A stretch of DNA of 64,000 bases from an uncultured Armatimonadota bacterium. Its GTDB lineage: Bacteria; Armatimonadota; Fimbriimonadia; Fimbriimonadales; Fimbriimonadaceae. A program made the translations under genes and the position numbers. The notes beneath the pieces were generated by a model. The model was not told where the DNA came from and made no database searches. It worked only from the letters and a program-made list of their open reading frames with translations. Numbering within the stretch: the first letter of the stretch is position 1; each line of letters begins with the position of its first letter. The DNA lies in contig CAIVDU010000082.1 in assembly GCA_903904815.1 (NCBI GenBank), positions 16,531-80,530 of the forward strand, given 5' to 3'. This document shows positions 9,192 through 17,500 of this stretch, piece after piece.

Positions 9192-9905
9192 GTATTCGGC
9201 GAAATACTCGGGCAGTCCGGCGGCAACGAGGCGGGAACAGGCGAGTTCGACATCGTAATCCACTCGGATCTGCTCAGTCGTGACCGACGATCCATCGATG
9301 GTGAGCACGCAATACCCGGCTTGAGGGTTTCCGTCCTTCGGTCGCCCCACGCTTCCTGTGTTCACAAAGTGCACGCCCTCGACTTCTCGGTGGAACGGAA
9401 CGTGCGTGTGTCCGAACACGATCACGTCGGCTTCGGCGTCGGCTTTGCCCCCCGCCGTGAACTGCTTCAGGTAGCCGTCCGACCGATTCACGAACAGGTA
9501 CTCCGTGGTGTCTCGCGGAGACCCGTGGCAGAACAGCACGCGCTGTCCCTCGAAGGTCAACCGGATCTCTCGCGGGAGCTCTCGCAGCCATGCCTTGTGG
9601 TCGTCCGAAGTTTGTTCTCTCGTCCAAAAGAACGAGGTGTTCGACATCTCGATATCGAACTCCTTGACGTAGTGGCAGCCGCAACTTTCGAGGTTGAACC
9701 CAACCCCTTCGTCGTAGTTACCAAGGATCGTTGGGCAAGCCAGCGCCATGATGGCGTCTTGGACCTCGTTAGGTTGCGAGGCGTACCCGCCTAAATCGCC
9801 AAGGCAGTAAACCCCGTCAAAAGCCTGCGACTTGATCGATTCGATCACCGCCTCGGTGGCGGGGAGGTTGGCGTGAACGTCTGAGAAAATGGCAAGTCTT
9901 ATCAT
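9162..9905 (-). CDS. metallophosphoesterase, YfcE/MJ0936-like
   Basis: A 247-residue calcineurin-type phosphoesterase. All metal-binding blocks are visible in order: FSDVHANLPA near residue 7, CLGDLGGY, GNYD, FCHGSPRD and FGHTHVP. The family hydrolyses phosphodiesters or phosphomonoesters with two metal ions; the substrate here is unknown. ATG at 9905 is used because the motif begins right after it. The gene is the last of the arsR-aqpS unit and overlaps the stop of a 38-codon ORF by 4 bp, so it is likely translated from the same transcript under arsenic control. It overlaps the end of arsA on the other strand. Confidence 0.88.
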   Translation of the reverse strand: MIRLAIFSDVHANLPATEAVIESIKSQAFDGVYCLGDLGGYASQPNEVQDAIMALACPTILGNYDEGVGFNLESCGCHYVKEFDIEMSNTSFFWTREQTSDDHKAWLRELPREIRLTFEGQRVLFCHGSPRDTTEYLFVNRSDGYLKQFTAGGKADAEADVIVFGHTHVPFHREVEGVHFVNTGSVGRPKDGNPQAGYCVLTIDGSSVTTEQIRVDYDVELACSRLVAAGLPEYFAEYLRTGGNVGH

Positions 9906-10018
9906 GGGTTTGGATCCGTTTTGAGAGAGGTGTCGGGACGATCGGCTTCGTGAAGGACCAGAAAGTTCCGAACCTTGAGTTCGATTTCGTCCCGCACCCG
10001 GCGGAACAGGACGGTCAT
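9902..10018 (-). CDS. small 38-residue ORF coupled on both sides
   Basis: The ORF begins with MTVLFRRVRDEIELK and ends in a Pro/Asp tail (TDPNP). Its ATG overlaps the aquaporin stop as ATGA at 10015-10018, and its TGA overlaps the phosphoesterase ATG as ATGA at 9902-9905. Without it there would be a 109-bp untranslated gap between two genes that otherwise look coupled. I recognise no family. The N-terminal part is basic and amphipathic-looking and holds no Cys. It may be a real small protein, or simply a coupling reading frame that carries ribosomes to the next gene. Confidence 0.5.
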   Translation of the reverse strand: MTVLFRRVRDEIELKVRNFLVLHEADRPDTSLKTDPNP

Positions 10019-10731
10019 AGCTCTCCGGCAACCTCTTCCAATGCTTCGAGGAGTTCGTTTGGGGCGCCCTTAGAGTGTTCATGTTCGAGTCGTATCGCCT
10101 CGAAGCACAGCGCTCCCAATACCGCGCCCAAAATCGGCCCGACAATGTAGATCCAGTAGTTCGTGAGGGCGGCCCCTCCGGCAAAGACCGCGGGGCCTAA
10201 AGAACGAGCGGGATTCATCGAGCCACCGGTTACCGGGCCCCCAATGAGAACATTCATCACGACCGTGAATCCGATCGCGATGGCCGGAACCGTGCCCGAA
10301 ACGCGCTTGTCCGTCGCGACCGAGATGATGACCAGCATCAACAAGAACGAGATCGCCATTTCGGTCCCGATGTTTCGGAGCAACAGGTCTGGTTGAGCGG
10401 GGACATGCGTGCCTGACCCAGCCCCAAAAAGGAGCGCCACCACGCCAGCCGCCACAATGCCGCCGGCAAGTTGGGACAGGACATACGGCAGAACGAATCG
10501 CCAGGGAAATCGCTTCGCGGTGGCGAAGGCGATGGTCACTGCGGGGTTGAAATGGGCCGCCGAGATCGGTCCCAGCGCATAGATCATGGCCAACACCGAA
10601 AGCCCGGATACGAGAGCCGCCGCCAACAGAGAAGCATCTCCGCCCGAAAGCTTTCCACTCGCCGAAAGCGCAACGGGTACGAACACGATTCCGAACGTGC
10701 CCAAGAACTCGGCAAAGTACCGCTTCAGCAA
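10015..10731 (-). CDS. aqpS: aquaglyceroporin-like MIP channel, AqpS type
   Basis: A 238-residue major intrinsic protein with six predicted membrane helices. The two pore NPA boxes are in HFNPAVTIAF and GGSMNPARSLGPA. The C terminus (residues 210-238) is charged and cytoplasmic. MIP channels next to arsR, as in Sinorhizobium, conduct arsenite out of the cell down its gradient. The start overlaps the end of arsR by 7 bp, so the channel should be induced by arsenite. The Arg after the second NPA is the selectivity-filter residue of the family. Glycerol or water transport cannot be ruled out from sequence, but the operon favours arsenite. Confidence 0.88.
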   Translation of the reverse strand: MLKRYFAEFLGTFGIVFVPVALSASGKLSGGDASLLAAALVSGLSVLAMIYALGPISAAHFNPAVTIAFATAKRFPWRFVLPYVLSQLAGGIVAAGVVALLFGAGSGTHVPAQPDLLLRNIGTEMAISFLLMLVIISVATDKRVSGTVPAIAIGFTVVMNVLIGGPVTGGSMNPARSLGPAVFAGGAALTNYWIYIVGPILGAVLGALCFEAIRLEHEHSKGAPNELLEALEEVAGEL

Positions 10732-11141
10732 CAGGCCTGTTCCACTTCACCGGTTGGCGTGCAGCAATCTCCGCCTGGTTCACAGTCCGACGCTTCCGCA
10801 CAGGCGTTGGTTCCATCGCCCCGAGCAATGCTTTGAAGGTTGAGAGCCACCTCTTCAAAGGCCTGTGATCTCAAAGAGCAGATCATCTGTTTTCCCCTGC
10901 GCTCAATCGCTATCAAACCGGCCGCCTCCAACTCATGAAGGTGATGAGAGATGGTCGAAGTGATCTTCTCGGCCCCCGTAATTTGGCAGCAGACCTCGCT
11001 GGCCGTCGGCCCCGGATAGACCCCACCCGATTCGTTCATCACCGCGCGTCCGCAACACATTTGGGACAGGAACTGCACGATCCGTAGACGGGTTGGGTCC
11101 CCGAGAGCCTTGTACGCTTTGTGATTCATTTCGCCATTCAT
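10725..11141 (-). CDS. arsR: second ArsR-family repressor
   Basis: A 138-residue winged-helix repressor with LGDPTRLRIVQFL and the recognition region STISHHLHELEAAGLIAIE. Cysteines are clustered at MCCGRA, SEVCCQITG and a C-terminal extension with six more Cys (NACAEASDCEPGGDCC and the final ACC). It is a paralogue of the arsR at 5850 and is preceded by the same inverted repeat. ATG at 11141 lies 7 nt after a TATCAT -10 box, so the message is probably leaderless; an internal ATG at 11129 is possible. The Cys-rich tail is absent from the first ArsR apart from its terminal pair and may change metal selectivity. Confidence 0.92.
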   Translation of the reverse strand: MNGEMNHKAYKALGDPTRLRIVQFLSQMCCGRAVMNESGGVYPGPTASEVCCQITGAEKITSTISHHLHELEAAGLIAIERRGKQMICSLRSQAFEEVALNLQSIARGDGTNACAEASDCEPGGDCCTPTGEVEQACC

Positions 11142-11148
11142 GAAAATG

Positions 11149-11154
11149 ATGATA
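11149..11154 (-). promoter_or_regulatory. -10 element of the second arsR, apparently leaderless
   Basis: On the minus strand TATCAT is followed by 7 nt and then the ATG at 11141. This is the same geometry as at the other arsR. No convincing -35 is present at 17 nt. Confidence 0.4.
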
Positions 11155-11181
11155 TCACGGGTTCGGTCATTTTGAGGTGAT

Positions 11182-11203
11182 CATTTCGCTAAATTACGAA
11201 ATG
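11182..11203. promoter_or_regulatory. predicted ArsR operator upstream of arsR-aqpS
   Basis: CATTTCG (11182-11188), 8 nt, CGAAATG (11197-11203). The half-sites and spacing are identical to the site at 5810-5831, while the 8-nt centres differ (CTAAATTA against ATATTTCG). Conservation of arms but not centre is what a dimeric repressor site shows. Confidence 0.75.
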
Positions 11204-11452
11204 AAATTGATGATCGGCAGACAGCTTCAGCAAGGACGGTGTTGAGTATTGGAAGCCTGGTGACTCGCAAAGATTTCAAGCCTGTGGGAGTGTGCGGGTT
11301 CGACCGCGCCATCAACAGCGTGGCTTGTCTCGCGCCCCCCCCGGTGTAAAGCGTGGGAGAAGAACGCGGTGAATCGCGAACACGCGCGGAAGCTGTTGAG
11401 AGCTGTTTAGGTTCAAATGTAGGCGCAGAGTGCGGAGTGAAGCGGCGACACG

Positions 11453-11582
11453 TGCGCATTAAGCCGCGCTGATCACAGCGCTCTCAAGCAAGTGCACTTC
11501 CAAAAAGTGGCAAATACTCGTGCGAACGTCCCAATGCAACGCCCTGCTTGACGCAATTGTGATCAGCACGACTCGCAGCGCA
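11453..11582. repeat. imperfect inverted repeat, about 38-nt arms
   Basis: The left arm 11453-11490 and the reverse complement of 11545-11582 share TGCGC, then 10 nt, then GCTGATCACA, then 6 mismatched nt, then TCAAGCA, in register. The 54-nt centre is unpaired by eye. It could be a miniature mobile element, or a structured RNA if transcribed. Nothing links it to either neighbour. Confidence 0.5.
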
Positions 11583-11695
11583 TGAAACCGGCGCATACCC
11601 GCTTAGGTTCAAAGAAGCATTAGATTTTGGGACTACGAGTCCCTAACACTTGTCGCGTTCATGCAGGTCGTGACCTAGCCGATCCAAACCCGCAA

Positions 11696-11806
11696 GCACC
11701 CGTCATGTTGAGCTTGCGAAACACCCCCTCCTGCGGTCTGAGCTTCCGATTGCGTGATCGCCAGGCTCAAATACAGGAGGGGGTCCTTCGTTTCACTCAG
11801 GATGAC
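11696..11806. repeat. palindromic dispersed repeat, copy 1
   Basis: The element starts GCACCCGTCATGTTGA and ends ACTCAGGATGAC. Its two ends are imperfect reverse complements (GTCATGTTGAG...GCGAAACACCCCCTCCTG against GTCATCCTGAGTGAAACGAAGGACCCCCTCCTG), so the whole unit folds into a long hairpin. A second copy with the same ends and core lies at 35605-35714. It resembles REP/MITE-type intergenic elements. Confidence 0.8.
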
Positions 11807-11905
11807 GATGTGCTCGGAGGGGGGAGCAAAGTTACGCACCTTCCCAACACCCAAATCAAATATGAAAAATGAAGCTATGGGCGACTAGGTACGAATACCA
11901 GGCAC

Positions 11906-11940
11906 AAAAAGCCCCTGACCTTGCGAAAGGACAGGGGCTT
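11906..11940 (-). terminator. rho-independent terminator after the ompH/skp gene
   Basis: Read on the minus strand, AAGCCCCTG pairs with CAGGGGCTT (11932-11940 with 11909-11917) and the stem runs into TTTTT. It lies 7 nt past the ompH/skp stop and should end the tamB-bamA-skp transcript. Confidence 0.9.
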
Positions 11941-11946
11941 ATCGAA

Positions 11947-12585
11947 TTAGCTCTTCGACTTGTTCATCAGCTTCGTAGCCGCATCGGTGAGGTCGTTCGC
12001 GCTATAAGGAGCGACTTGAGATGAGAACACAACGCTGAAGCCCTGTTCCTTGGCAACTTGGCTCACGATGTCGCGGATCTTGCTGATCGCGTCGTTCTGA
12101 GCTTTCTCGCCGAGACCGTTCAGCTCGTCGTTAAACTCCTGCGTCCACTTCTGCTGCAGAACGCCGAGGCTGTCCTTGTGGCGGTTGAACTCTTCGATTT
12201 GTGCAAGTTCTGCCGGTGTGGGGTTGGACTTTGTGGCCAAGGCTCGATATTGAGCGTCCGCGTCCTTAGCGCTTTGAGTGATCTTGTCCAGGGCGATCTT
12301 GTCTTCCGGAGTGAGCTTATCCTTCAACGAGAGGTCATGAAACTTCTGCGCGTCTTCGGGTTTCAGCACCTTATAGGTGTTGACCAGATCGAGGACGCCG
12401 ACTCGGATCGTCTTCGCGCCTCGGAGGGTCTCTTGCTGCTTCTTCGAATAGTCGCTATCCGTGAAAACCTTGTTCAGATCGACCGTGCCAACTTTGTCGC
12501 CGGGCGCCTTGAAGCCCATTCCGCACATCACGCCCGCAAGCGCAATCGCGGCATACCAACCCATTCTCTCTATTTTCACACTCAT
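11947..12585 (-). CDS. OmpH/Skp-family periplasmic chaperone
   Basis: A 212-residue protein. An N-terminal hydrophobic segment (residues 9-24) with GVMCGMGF may be a signal peptide or anchor. VGTVDLNKVFTDS is the start of the Skp fold, followed by long charged helices (about 65-180) that would form the coiled-coil tentacles, and a return strand at GFSVVFSS. Skp holds unfolded outer-membrane proteins on their way to BamA. It follows bamA by 11 bp, the usual neighbour. AAAGGA lies 7 nt before the ATG. It is somewhat longer than E. coli Skp. Confidence 0.82.
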   Translation of the reverse strand: MSVKIERMGWYAAIALAGVMCGMGFKAPGDKVGTVDLNKVFTDSDYSKKQQETLRGAKTIRVGVLDLVNTYKVLKPEDAQKFHDLSLKDKLTPEDKIALDKITQSAKDADAQYRALATKSNPTPAELAQIEEFNRHKDSLGVLQQKWTQEFNDELNGLGEKAQNDAISKIRDIVSQVAKEQGFSVVFSSQVAPYSANDLTDAATKLMNKSKS

Positions 12586-12596
12586 ATTTTTATCCT

Positions 12597-14381
12597 TTAG
12601 AACGGCGTTCCAATTTGGAAGTGGACTCGGCTCTTGCCTTGCTCGTCGAAGCCAAGATCGAGTCGGATGTTGCCCAGGCCAGGGATCTTGAAGCTGACTC
12701 CTGCGCCGAAACCGAGATACATTCTTGCTGTCTCAGTCTGTCGATAGCTGTTGACGCTTCCGTAGCCGCCCCATGCTCCGCCGTAGTCTACAAAGGGGAT
12801 CAGCTCGAATGCCTTCTGAATTGGAACACGATACTCAAGATTCGTGATCAGCTCGTCTCGGCCCCACAGCAGATCTTCTGGGTAACCGCGAATCGTGTCC
12901 ACACCACCCGCGAAGAACTGCTCGAAGAACGGGACCTTGCCGCGAATGTCGCCCAGTCGGACTCGCCAAGCGAGGACCTTTCGGGGAGCGTCGATCTCCT
13001 TAGAGGTTCGCGCAGGACCGTTTGTCCAATAGCGTCGATAATCCAGCGTATTTCGAATAAACAGATTCGATCCAAGAATCGACTGGTTCGCTCCAACGCC
13101 ACCGATCTCGGTGATGTTGGAATAGCCAGGCTCGACCGCAATATGGAGGTAGTCGCCTCTCGAAGGGTCCGTGTCCACGTCGCGGCGATTGATCGTATAG
13201 CCCGCCGTCGCCACACCGACTTGTCCATCCTGTTGGATAAAGTCGCTGATCGTCGATCCGATCTGAGTCTTGACGTTCTCGAATCGAACTCCGAGACCAT
13301 AGCTGGCGATGTCGTTGATCGGCCGCGAGAAGCCGAGGGACGTTCCCGTTCGTCGCTCGTAGTACTCACTCGTCGTGGATGAGGGAGCGTTCTGTCCAAA
13401 GACACCCGAGAATCGATAGACGATTCGGCTGTAAACCGAGGCTCGGATCGTGGTGTCCTTGCTGTCGTAAAACGGATTTGTGTAGTCGACGCCAATGCTC
13501 GGTCCGCCGCCTTGAGTTGCCTGCAGGAGGTCGACCGAGACGCCTTGACCAGTCCCGTTTAGGTTGGTATCGGAAAGACGAAGGACGCCCGCAATGCTGC
13601 TGCTGGGATCTACCTGAACTCCAAAGGAGAACTGACCGGTCCTGGCCTCTTTGACAACGTAGGTGAGGTTCTCTACACCGAGGTCCGCCGGTTCGTCGAT
13701 GGGAGTCGGGTTCTCAAACCAACCGGAGTTGTAGAGTCGCTTGAGGTCTGCCGTCACCTTCGTGCCACTCAGGACGTCTCCCGGACGGGTCTTGATCAGA
13801 CGTCGCATCACCGCGTTCTTGGTGCGAGTGTTGCCCTGGATGTTGACCGTGCCGACCTTCGTCTCAACGATCACCAGATTCAGCGTGTTCGGAGATTGAG
13901 GAAGCGGATTGAGGTCCGTGACCCGTGCAAAGTATCCCTTTTTGCTATAGAGGGCTTCCACCGCTCTTGCGCTCGGCTCGGACTGACGGAGGTTGAAAAC
14001 GTCACCCGCCTTCAGCGTGAGAACCTTGACGATCTCATCCGTCTTGACCACGGTGTTACCGGTAACCCGGACTTCCTTGATCACTGGGAATTCGACCACG
14101 TCGACGTTTACTTGCCAGTTGCCGCTGTCCAGCGGAGTACCGCGGACTTCGACCGTCTGGAAGAACCCAAGGTCGTTCAGGGTCTCCTTATCGTGGTCCA
14201 GGTTCTCCTGCAAGAACGGCTGGCCAACCTTGGTCCGCATGTTGGCCAAGATCGCTTCTCGAGACACTCGTTGGTTCCCGTGAACTACGATCTCTTTAAT
14301 AATGCTGGCCTGTTGCCCGGCGTGTGCTGCCATGGCCAGTGCCCATACCGTCGCGGTGATGCCGATGCTCCTAAGCCTCAA
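12597..14381 (-). CDS. bamA: outer-membrane protein assembly factor BamA (Omp85)
   Basis: A 594-residue Omp85 protein with a signal peptide cut near AAHAGQ. Three POTRA domains can be outlined at about 28-97, 98-175 and 176-250 (first strands IKEIVVHGNQRVS, IKEVRVTGNTVV, VGTVNIQGNTRT). A 16-strand barrel follows. The conserved L6 motif appears as GVDTIRGYPED and the chain ends in Phe, as outer-membrane barrels do. Three POTRA domains instead of the five of E. coli explain the short length. It inserts beta-barrel proteins into the outer membrane. Skp follows directly and TamB lies 176 bp upstream on the same strand. Confidence 0.93.
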   Translation of the reverse strand: MRLRSIGITATVWALAMAAHAGQQASIIKEIVVHGNQRVSREAILANMRTKVGQPFLQENLDHDKETLNDLGFFQTVEVRGTPLDSGNWQVNVDVVEFPVIKEVRVTGNTVVKTDEIVKVLTLKAGDVFNLRQSEPSARAVEALYSKKGYFARVTDLNPLPQSPNTLNLVIVETKVGTVNIQGNTRTKNAVMRRLIKTRPGDVLSGTKVTADLKRLYNSGWFENPTPIDEPADLGVENLTYVVKEARTGQFSFGVQVDPSSSIAGVLRLSDTNLNGTGQGVSVDLLQATQGGGPSIGVDYTNPFYDSKDTTIRASVYSRIVYRFSGVFGQNAPSSTTSEYYERRTGTSLGFSRPINDIASYGLGVRFENVKTQIGSTISDFIQQDGQVGVATAGYTINRRDVDTDPSRGDYLHIAVEPGYSNITEIGGVGANQSILGSNLFIRNTLDYRRYWTNGPARTSKEIDAPRKVLAWRVRLGDIRGKVPFFEQFFAGGVDTIRGYPEDLLWGRDELITNLEYRVPIQKAFELIPFVDYGGAWGGYGSVNSYRQTETARMYLGFGAGVSFKIPGLGNIRLDLGFDEQGKSRVHFQIGTPF

Positions 14382-14557
14382 TACTCCTCCAAACTCGGGG
14401 ATCGCGGAAATCGATCCGCTTGACTGTACCCGCCACGTACAGAAGAGCGAAGTTCCCTCTGCGTTACGCGCAAGATGGAAGATTATGAATGCCGCAGACG
14501 GTCAGATGGCTCGATTTAGTTCAACTGTGTGCAACTATCAGCTGAAATTGGGTCCTC

Positions 14558-17500
14558 TCAGAATCTCGTACTGTAGATCAGACCAAACTTGTACGGATTG
14601 TCTTGATCCGTGCCGAGGAAGAGGCTAAATCGACTCAAGAGCTTTCCGAATCGCCGAGGATGCAGAACAAGGCGATAGTCGTACTGAAACGGATAACCGG
14701 GCGGCGGCTGCGATAGCCCCCTCGAGCCCTGGAGAGTGAGTTCGCCTCCAAGGGACTTGGCGAACGAGAAGGTCGCTTCCTGGTAAGGATTAAAGCCCAC
14801 TTCGAGGTAGTCCAGCCCCAGGGACTTGGCAATGGACGACGTGATCGGATCGACGAGCGATGGTAACGCAAAACCAGCCAGAGCGCTCTGCACTTGCCGT
14901 TGCGCCTCGCTTCGGGAGACGCCACTGCCCGGATTCAGGCTCTGGAGAACATCGGTCTGACCGAGAAGTCCAAGAATGCGGTCTTGACTCAAATCGGGGG
15001 GATCGCTTGATGCAGTCAGACTCAGACCATTCGCGCTGAGAAGGTCTCCCTTTACGCCGAGGGTGACGTCGTAACGCTGGATCGTGTCTCCGGCCCCCGG
15101 CGCGGTGACCTGGGTCAGGCCGGTCAAGTCCACGTCCAGTCGGGCAAAGGTGTCCGTCCGCGTGGCTTGATAGTTGAGAACGACCGTCCCTCCATCTTCC
15201 AGTCGGATCGTGGATGCGGGCAGCTTCAACTGCCCTTTCTGCACGTCTAGGTTGGCCGTCAATTGAGGCTGAGTCAAAGTTCCGCCCACCTTTCCACCGC
15301 CCGTAACATACATGTCAGCCGTGGACGCTGCCACGTGAGCGGTATCCCCGAGCAATACCGAAAGGTTGAAACTTGGGTTGATCAGCGGCGCGCTCGGGAG
15401 TTCCGGTTTCGTCTCGAATCCGGGCATGACGCTGTCTAACCCCAAAAGCGTAGCAGTCCCTGAAAGGGTCGGACGACGGAACGTGCCGCCAATCGCAACG
15501 TCCCCACTGAGCGCGCCCTGAACAAAGGCTCGCTGGGGGTAGTTCTGCCGAAACTTCAACTTGTCAAAGTGCAAGTTTCCCTTAACAGAGTTGCCGAGAA
15601 GTGAATCCACGCCGCCGCCGGTGAGCCGTGACAAGGCAGAGGAAAGGTCTCCCGGTTGAGTCGAAGCCTCCGCCGAAAGTATGCCGCCTAGTCCACTCGT
15701 TCCTTTGGCGCGCAGGGTCATGGTGTCCCCTTCCAACTCCAGGTCGACCCCAAAATCCTTTAGCGTATCGTCGATTCCTTCAGACGCGAACGTACTGGCT
15801 AGGAGCGAGAGCTTTCCCTTCAGACTGATCTTTTGGGTGGTTCCTGATGCGTCGATCTTGCCGCCTACCTTTCCGTCGGTTCGTTTGGCATCGATTCCAC
15901 CGACGATGGCTGCGATGTCTTTGAGACTTCGGTCGTCCACCGTCAGCTCACCCGAAATCGGTTCGTCGTCTGGGATTTCAAAGGGATACTTCAGCGGAGC
16001 GTTTGCTGAGACTTGCCCAACAAATCCTCGATAGAAATAACTTCCGGAGACCTCGATGCCTCCGGTCGTCGTACCGTCGGTCCGGCGCTTCGTCTCGCTG
16101 ATTTTAACCGGCGCAAGTTCGACTCGAAGGCTGCGATCGTCGTTCTTGGCGGTCGGGTCTTTGAAAAGCCCGTTCGCGCTGAGCGAAGCGAGTACGGTTG
16201 GGTGGGCCGTCTGGCCATCCACTGTGAACGATGCATTTGCCTCTCCACTCATGTCGCCAAGCCGGGCATCCAGTCCGCTCAACTTAGAGAGCTCGAGTCC
16301 AGAGAGGTCGCCATCGAGATGGATTGCCCCTCCCTCCGAAACCTTGCCATTCATGGTCAGCGTTCCCGGTCCTCCGCCGAGTCGAAGCGACTTGATGTTC
16401 CAGGCCCGCTCGTTGTTCAGCATCGGTCCCCGTCGGAACTGTGCCGTGAGGGCGCCCAGATCCTCGCCGTGAATGGCCAGTCCAGTTGCCTCAAGTGTCG
16501 TCACGTCAATGGCGGGATCCTTTGCGTCACCCGAAAAAAGGATGGAGGCGTTGATGGCCCCCTGGGCGGACTTAGCCGTGTTGAACGTGTCGTAGGACAG
16601 CCCCGGAAAATAACCAATTCCCGTATTGATGATGTCCGAAAGCGAAATGTTAAACAAATCGGCCTCACCAGACAAGGTAGGTCGGTCCGGACCGTAATCA
16701 AAATGGAGGTCGCGAAGTGCCAAAAACCGTTCAAGTTGGCCGACTTCTAATGAACCATCGAGCTTGGTTCCCACACCCGAAACCGTCACTGGTCCGTCCC
16801 CGATATAGGTGCCGTTTACTACGACTCCTTTGAGCCTGCCTGAAGCGTTGGCGGTCTTGATGTTCTGACCCTCGAGTTCGAGGTCTGCCTTTCCAGAGAT
16901 CGTTCCGCCAACCGTCACGTCGCTGGAGTAGGTCTCGGTTAAGTCCCGGATTCGCATCGGAGTCGCCTGGGCCTGGACGTGAGCCAGCTTCGCCCCAAAG
17001 TCATAGTCTCCCGTGGCGGTAACCGTTCCTCCGGCTACTTGGATCAACGCGTTGTCGAGGCTGATGCCGTTACGGTCAAGTGAGGCGTGCAACTGGACGT
17101 GGTCTACCTTGATGCCACCCATCACAAGCGAATCACCGGTTAGGTCACCGGAGACAAGTGGGGAAGCGATCGAGCCAACAATCGACACGTTCGAGATGTC
17201 GGCCACTCCGATGAATTTCTCGCCCAAGTAGTCGGCCAACTGGACGCCACTTGCTTTCGCCTGGAAAGTGATATGTTGGGACCCAAGCAGGATCTTTCCG
17301 CTCGCATCTGCTTGGGTGGCTCCCTGAATGGCCCGCGTGTTCGTGAAGTTGATGACCGTGGGGTCCATCGAAAAGTCGGTGGTGACAAGAGGAATATCCC
17401 TCCCTTGATACTGTAATGCGTATGCCTCGGCTCGTCCGGTGGCACTGGGATGTCCTAATGTTCCAGTCACGCTGGCTTCTACGTTTGCCTGGCCAAGGGC

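Larger units (their letters stand above)
11204..11905. other. gene-free intergenic region between the ars island and skp-bamA
   Basis: About 700 bp with no ORF that resembles a protein. It holds an imperfect inverted repeat (11453-11582) and a palindromic dispersed element (11696-11806). The phrase TTAGGTTCAAA occurs twice, near 11407 and 11605. I looked for RNase P, tmRNA and SRP RNA hallmarks and did not find them. Confidence 0.5.

Noticed and set aside
11204..11467. Possible housekeeping RNA (RNase P, tmRNA or SRP RNA)
   Set aside because: None of the invariant sequence blocks of these RNAs could be found on either strand.
11627..11872. 81-codon frame over the palindromic repeat
   Set aside because: It is produced by the dispersed element, which in copy 2 does not keep the frame.
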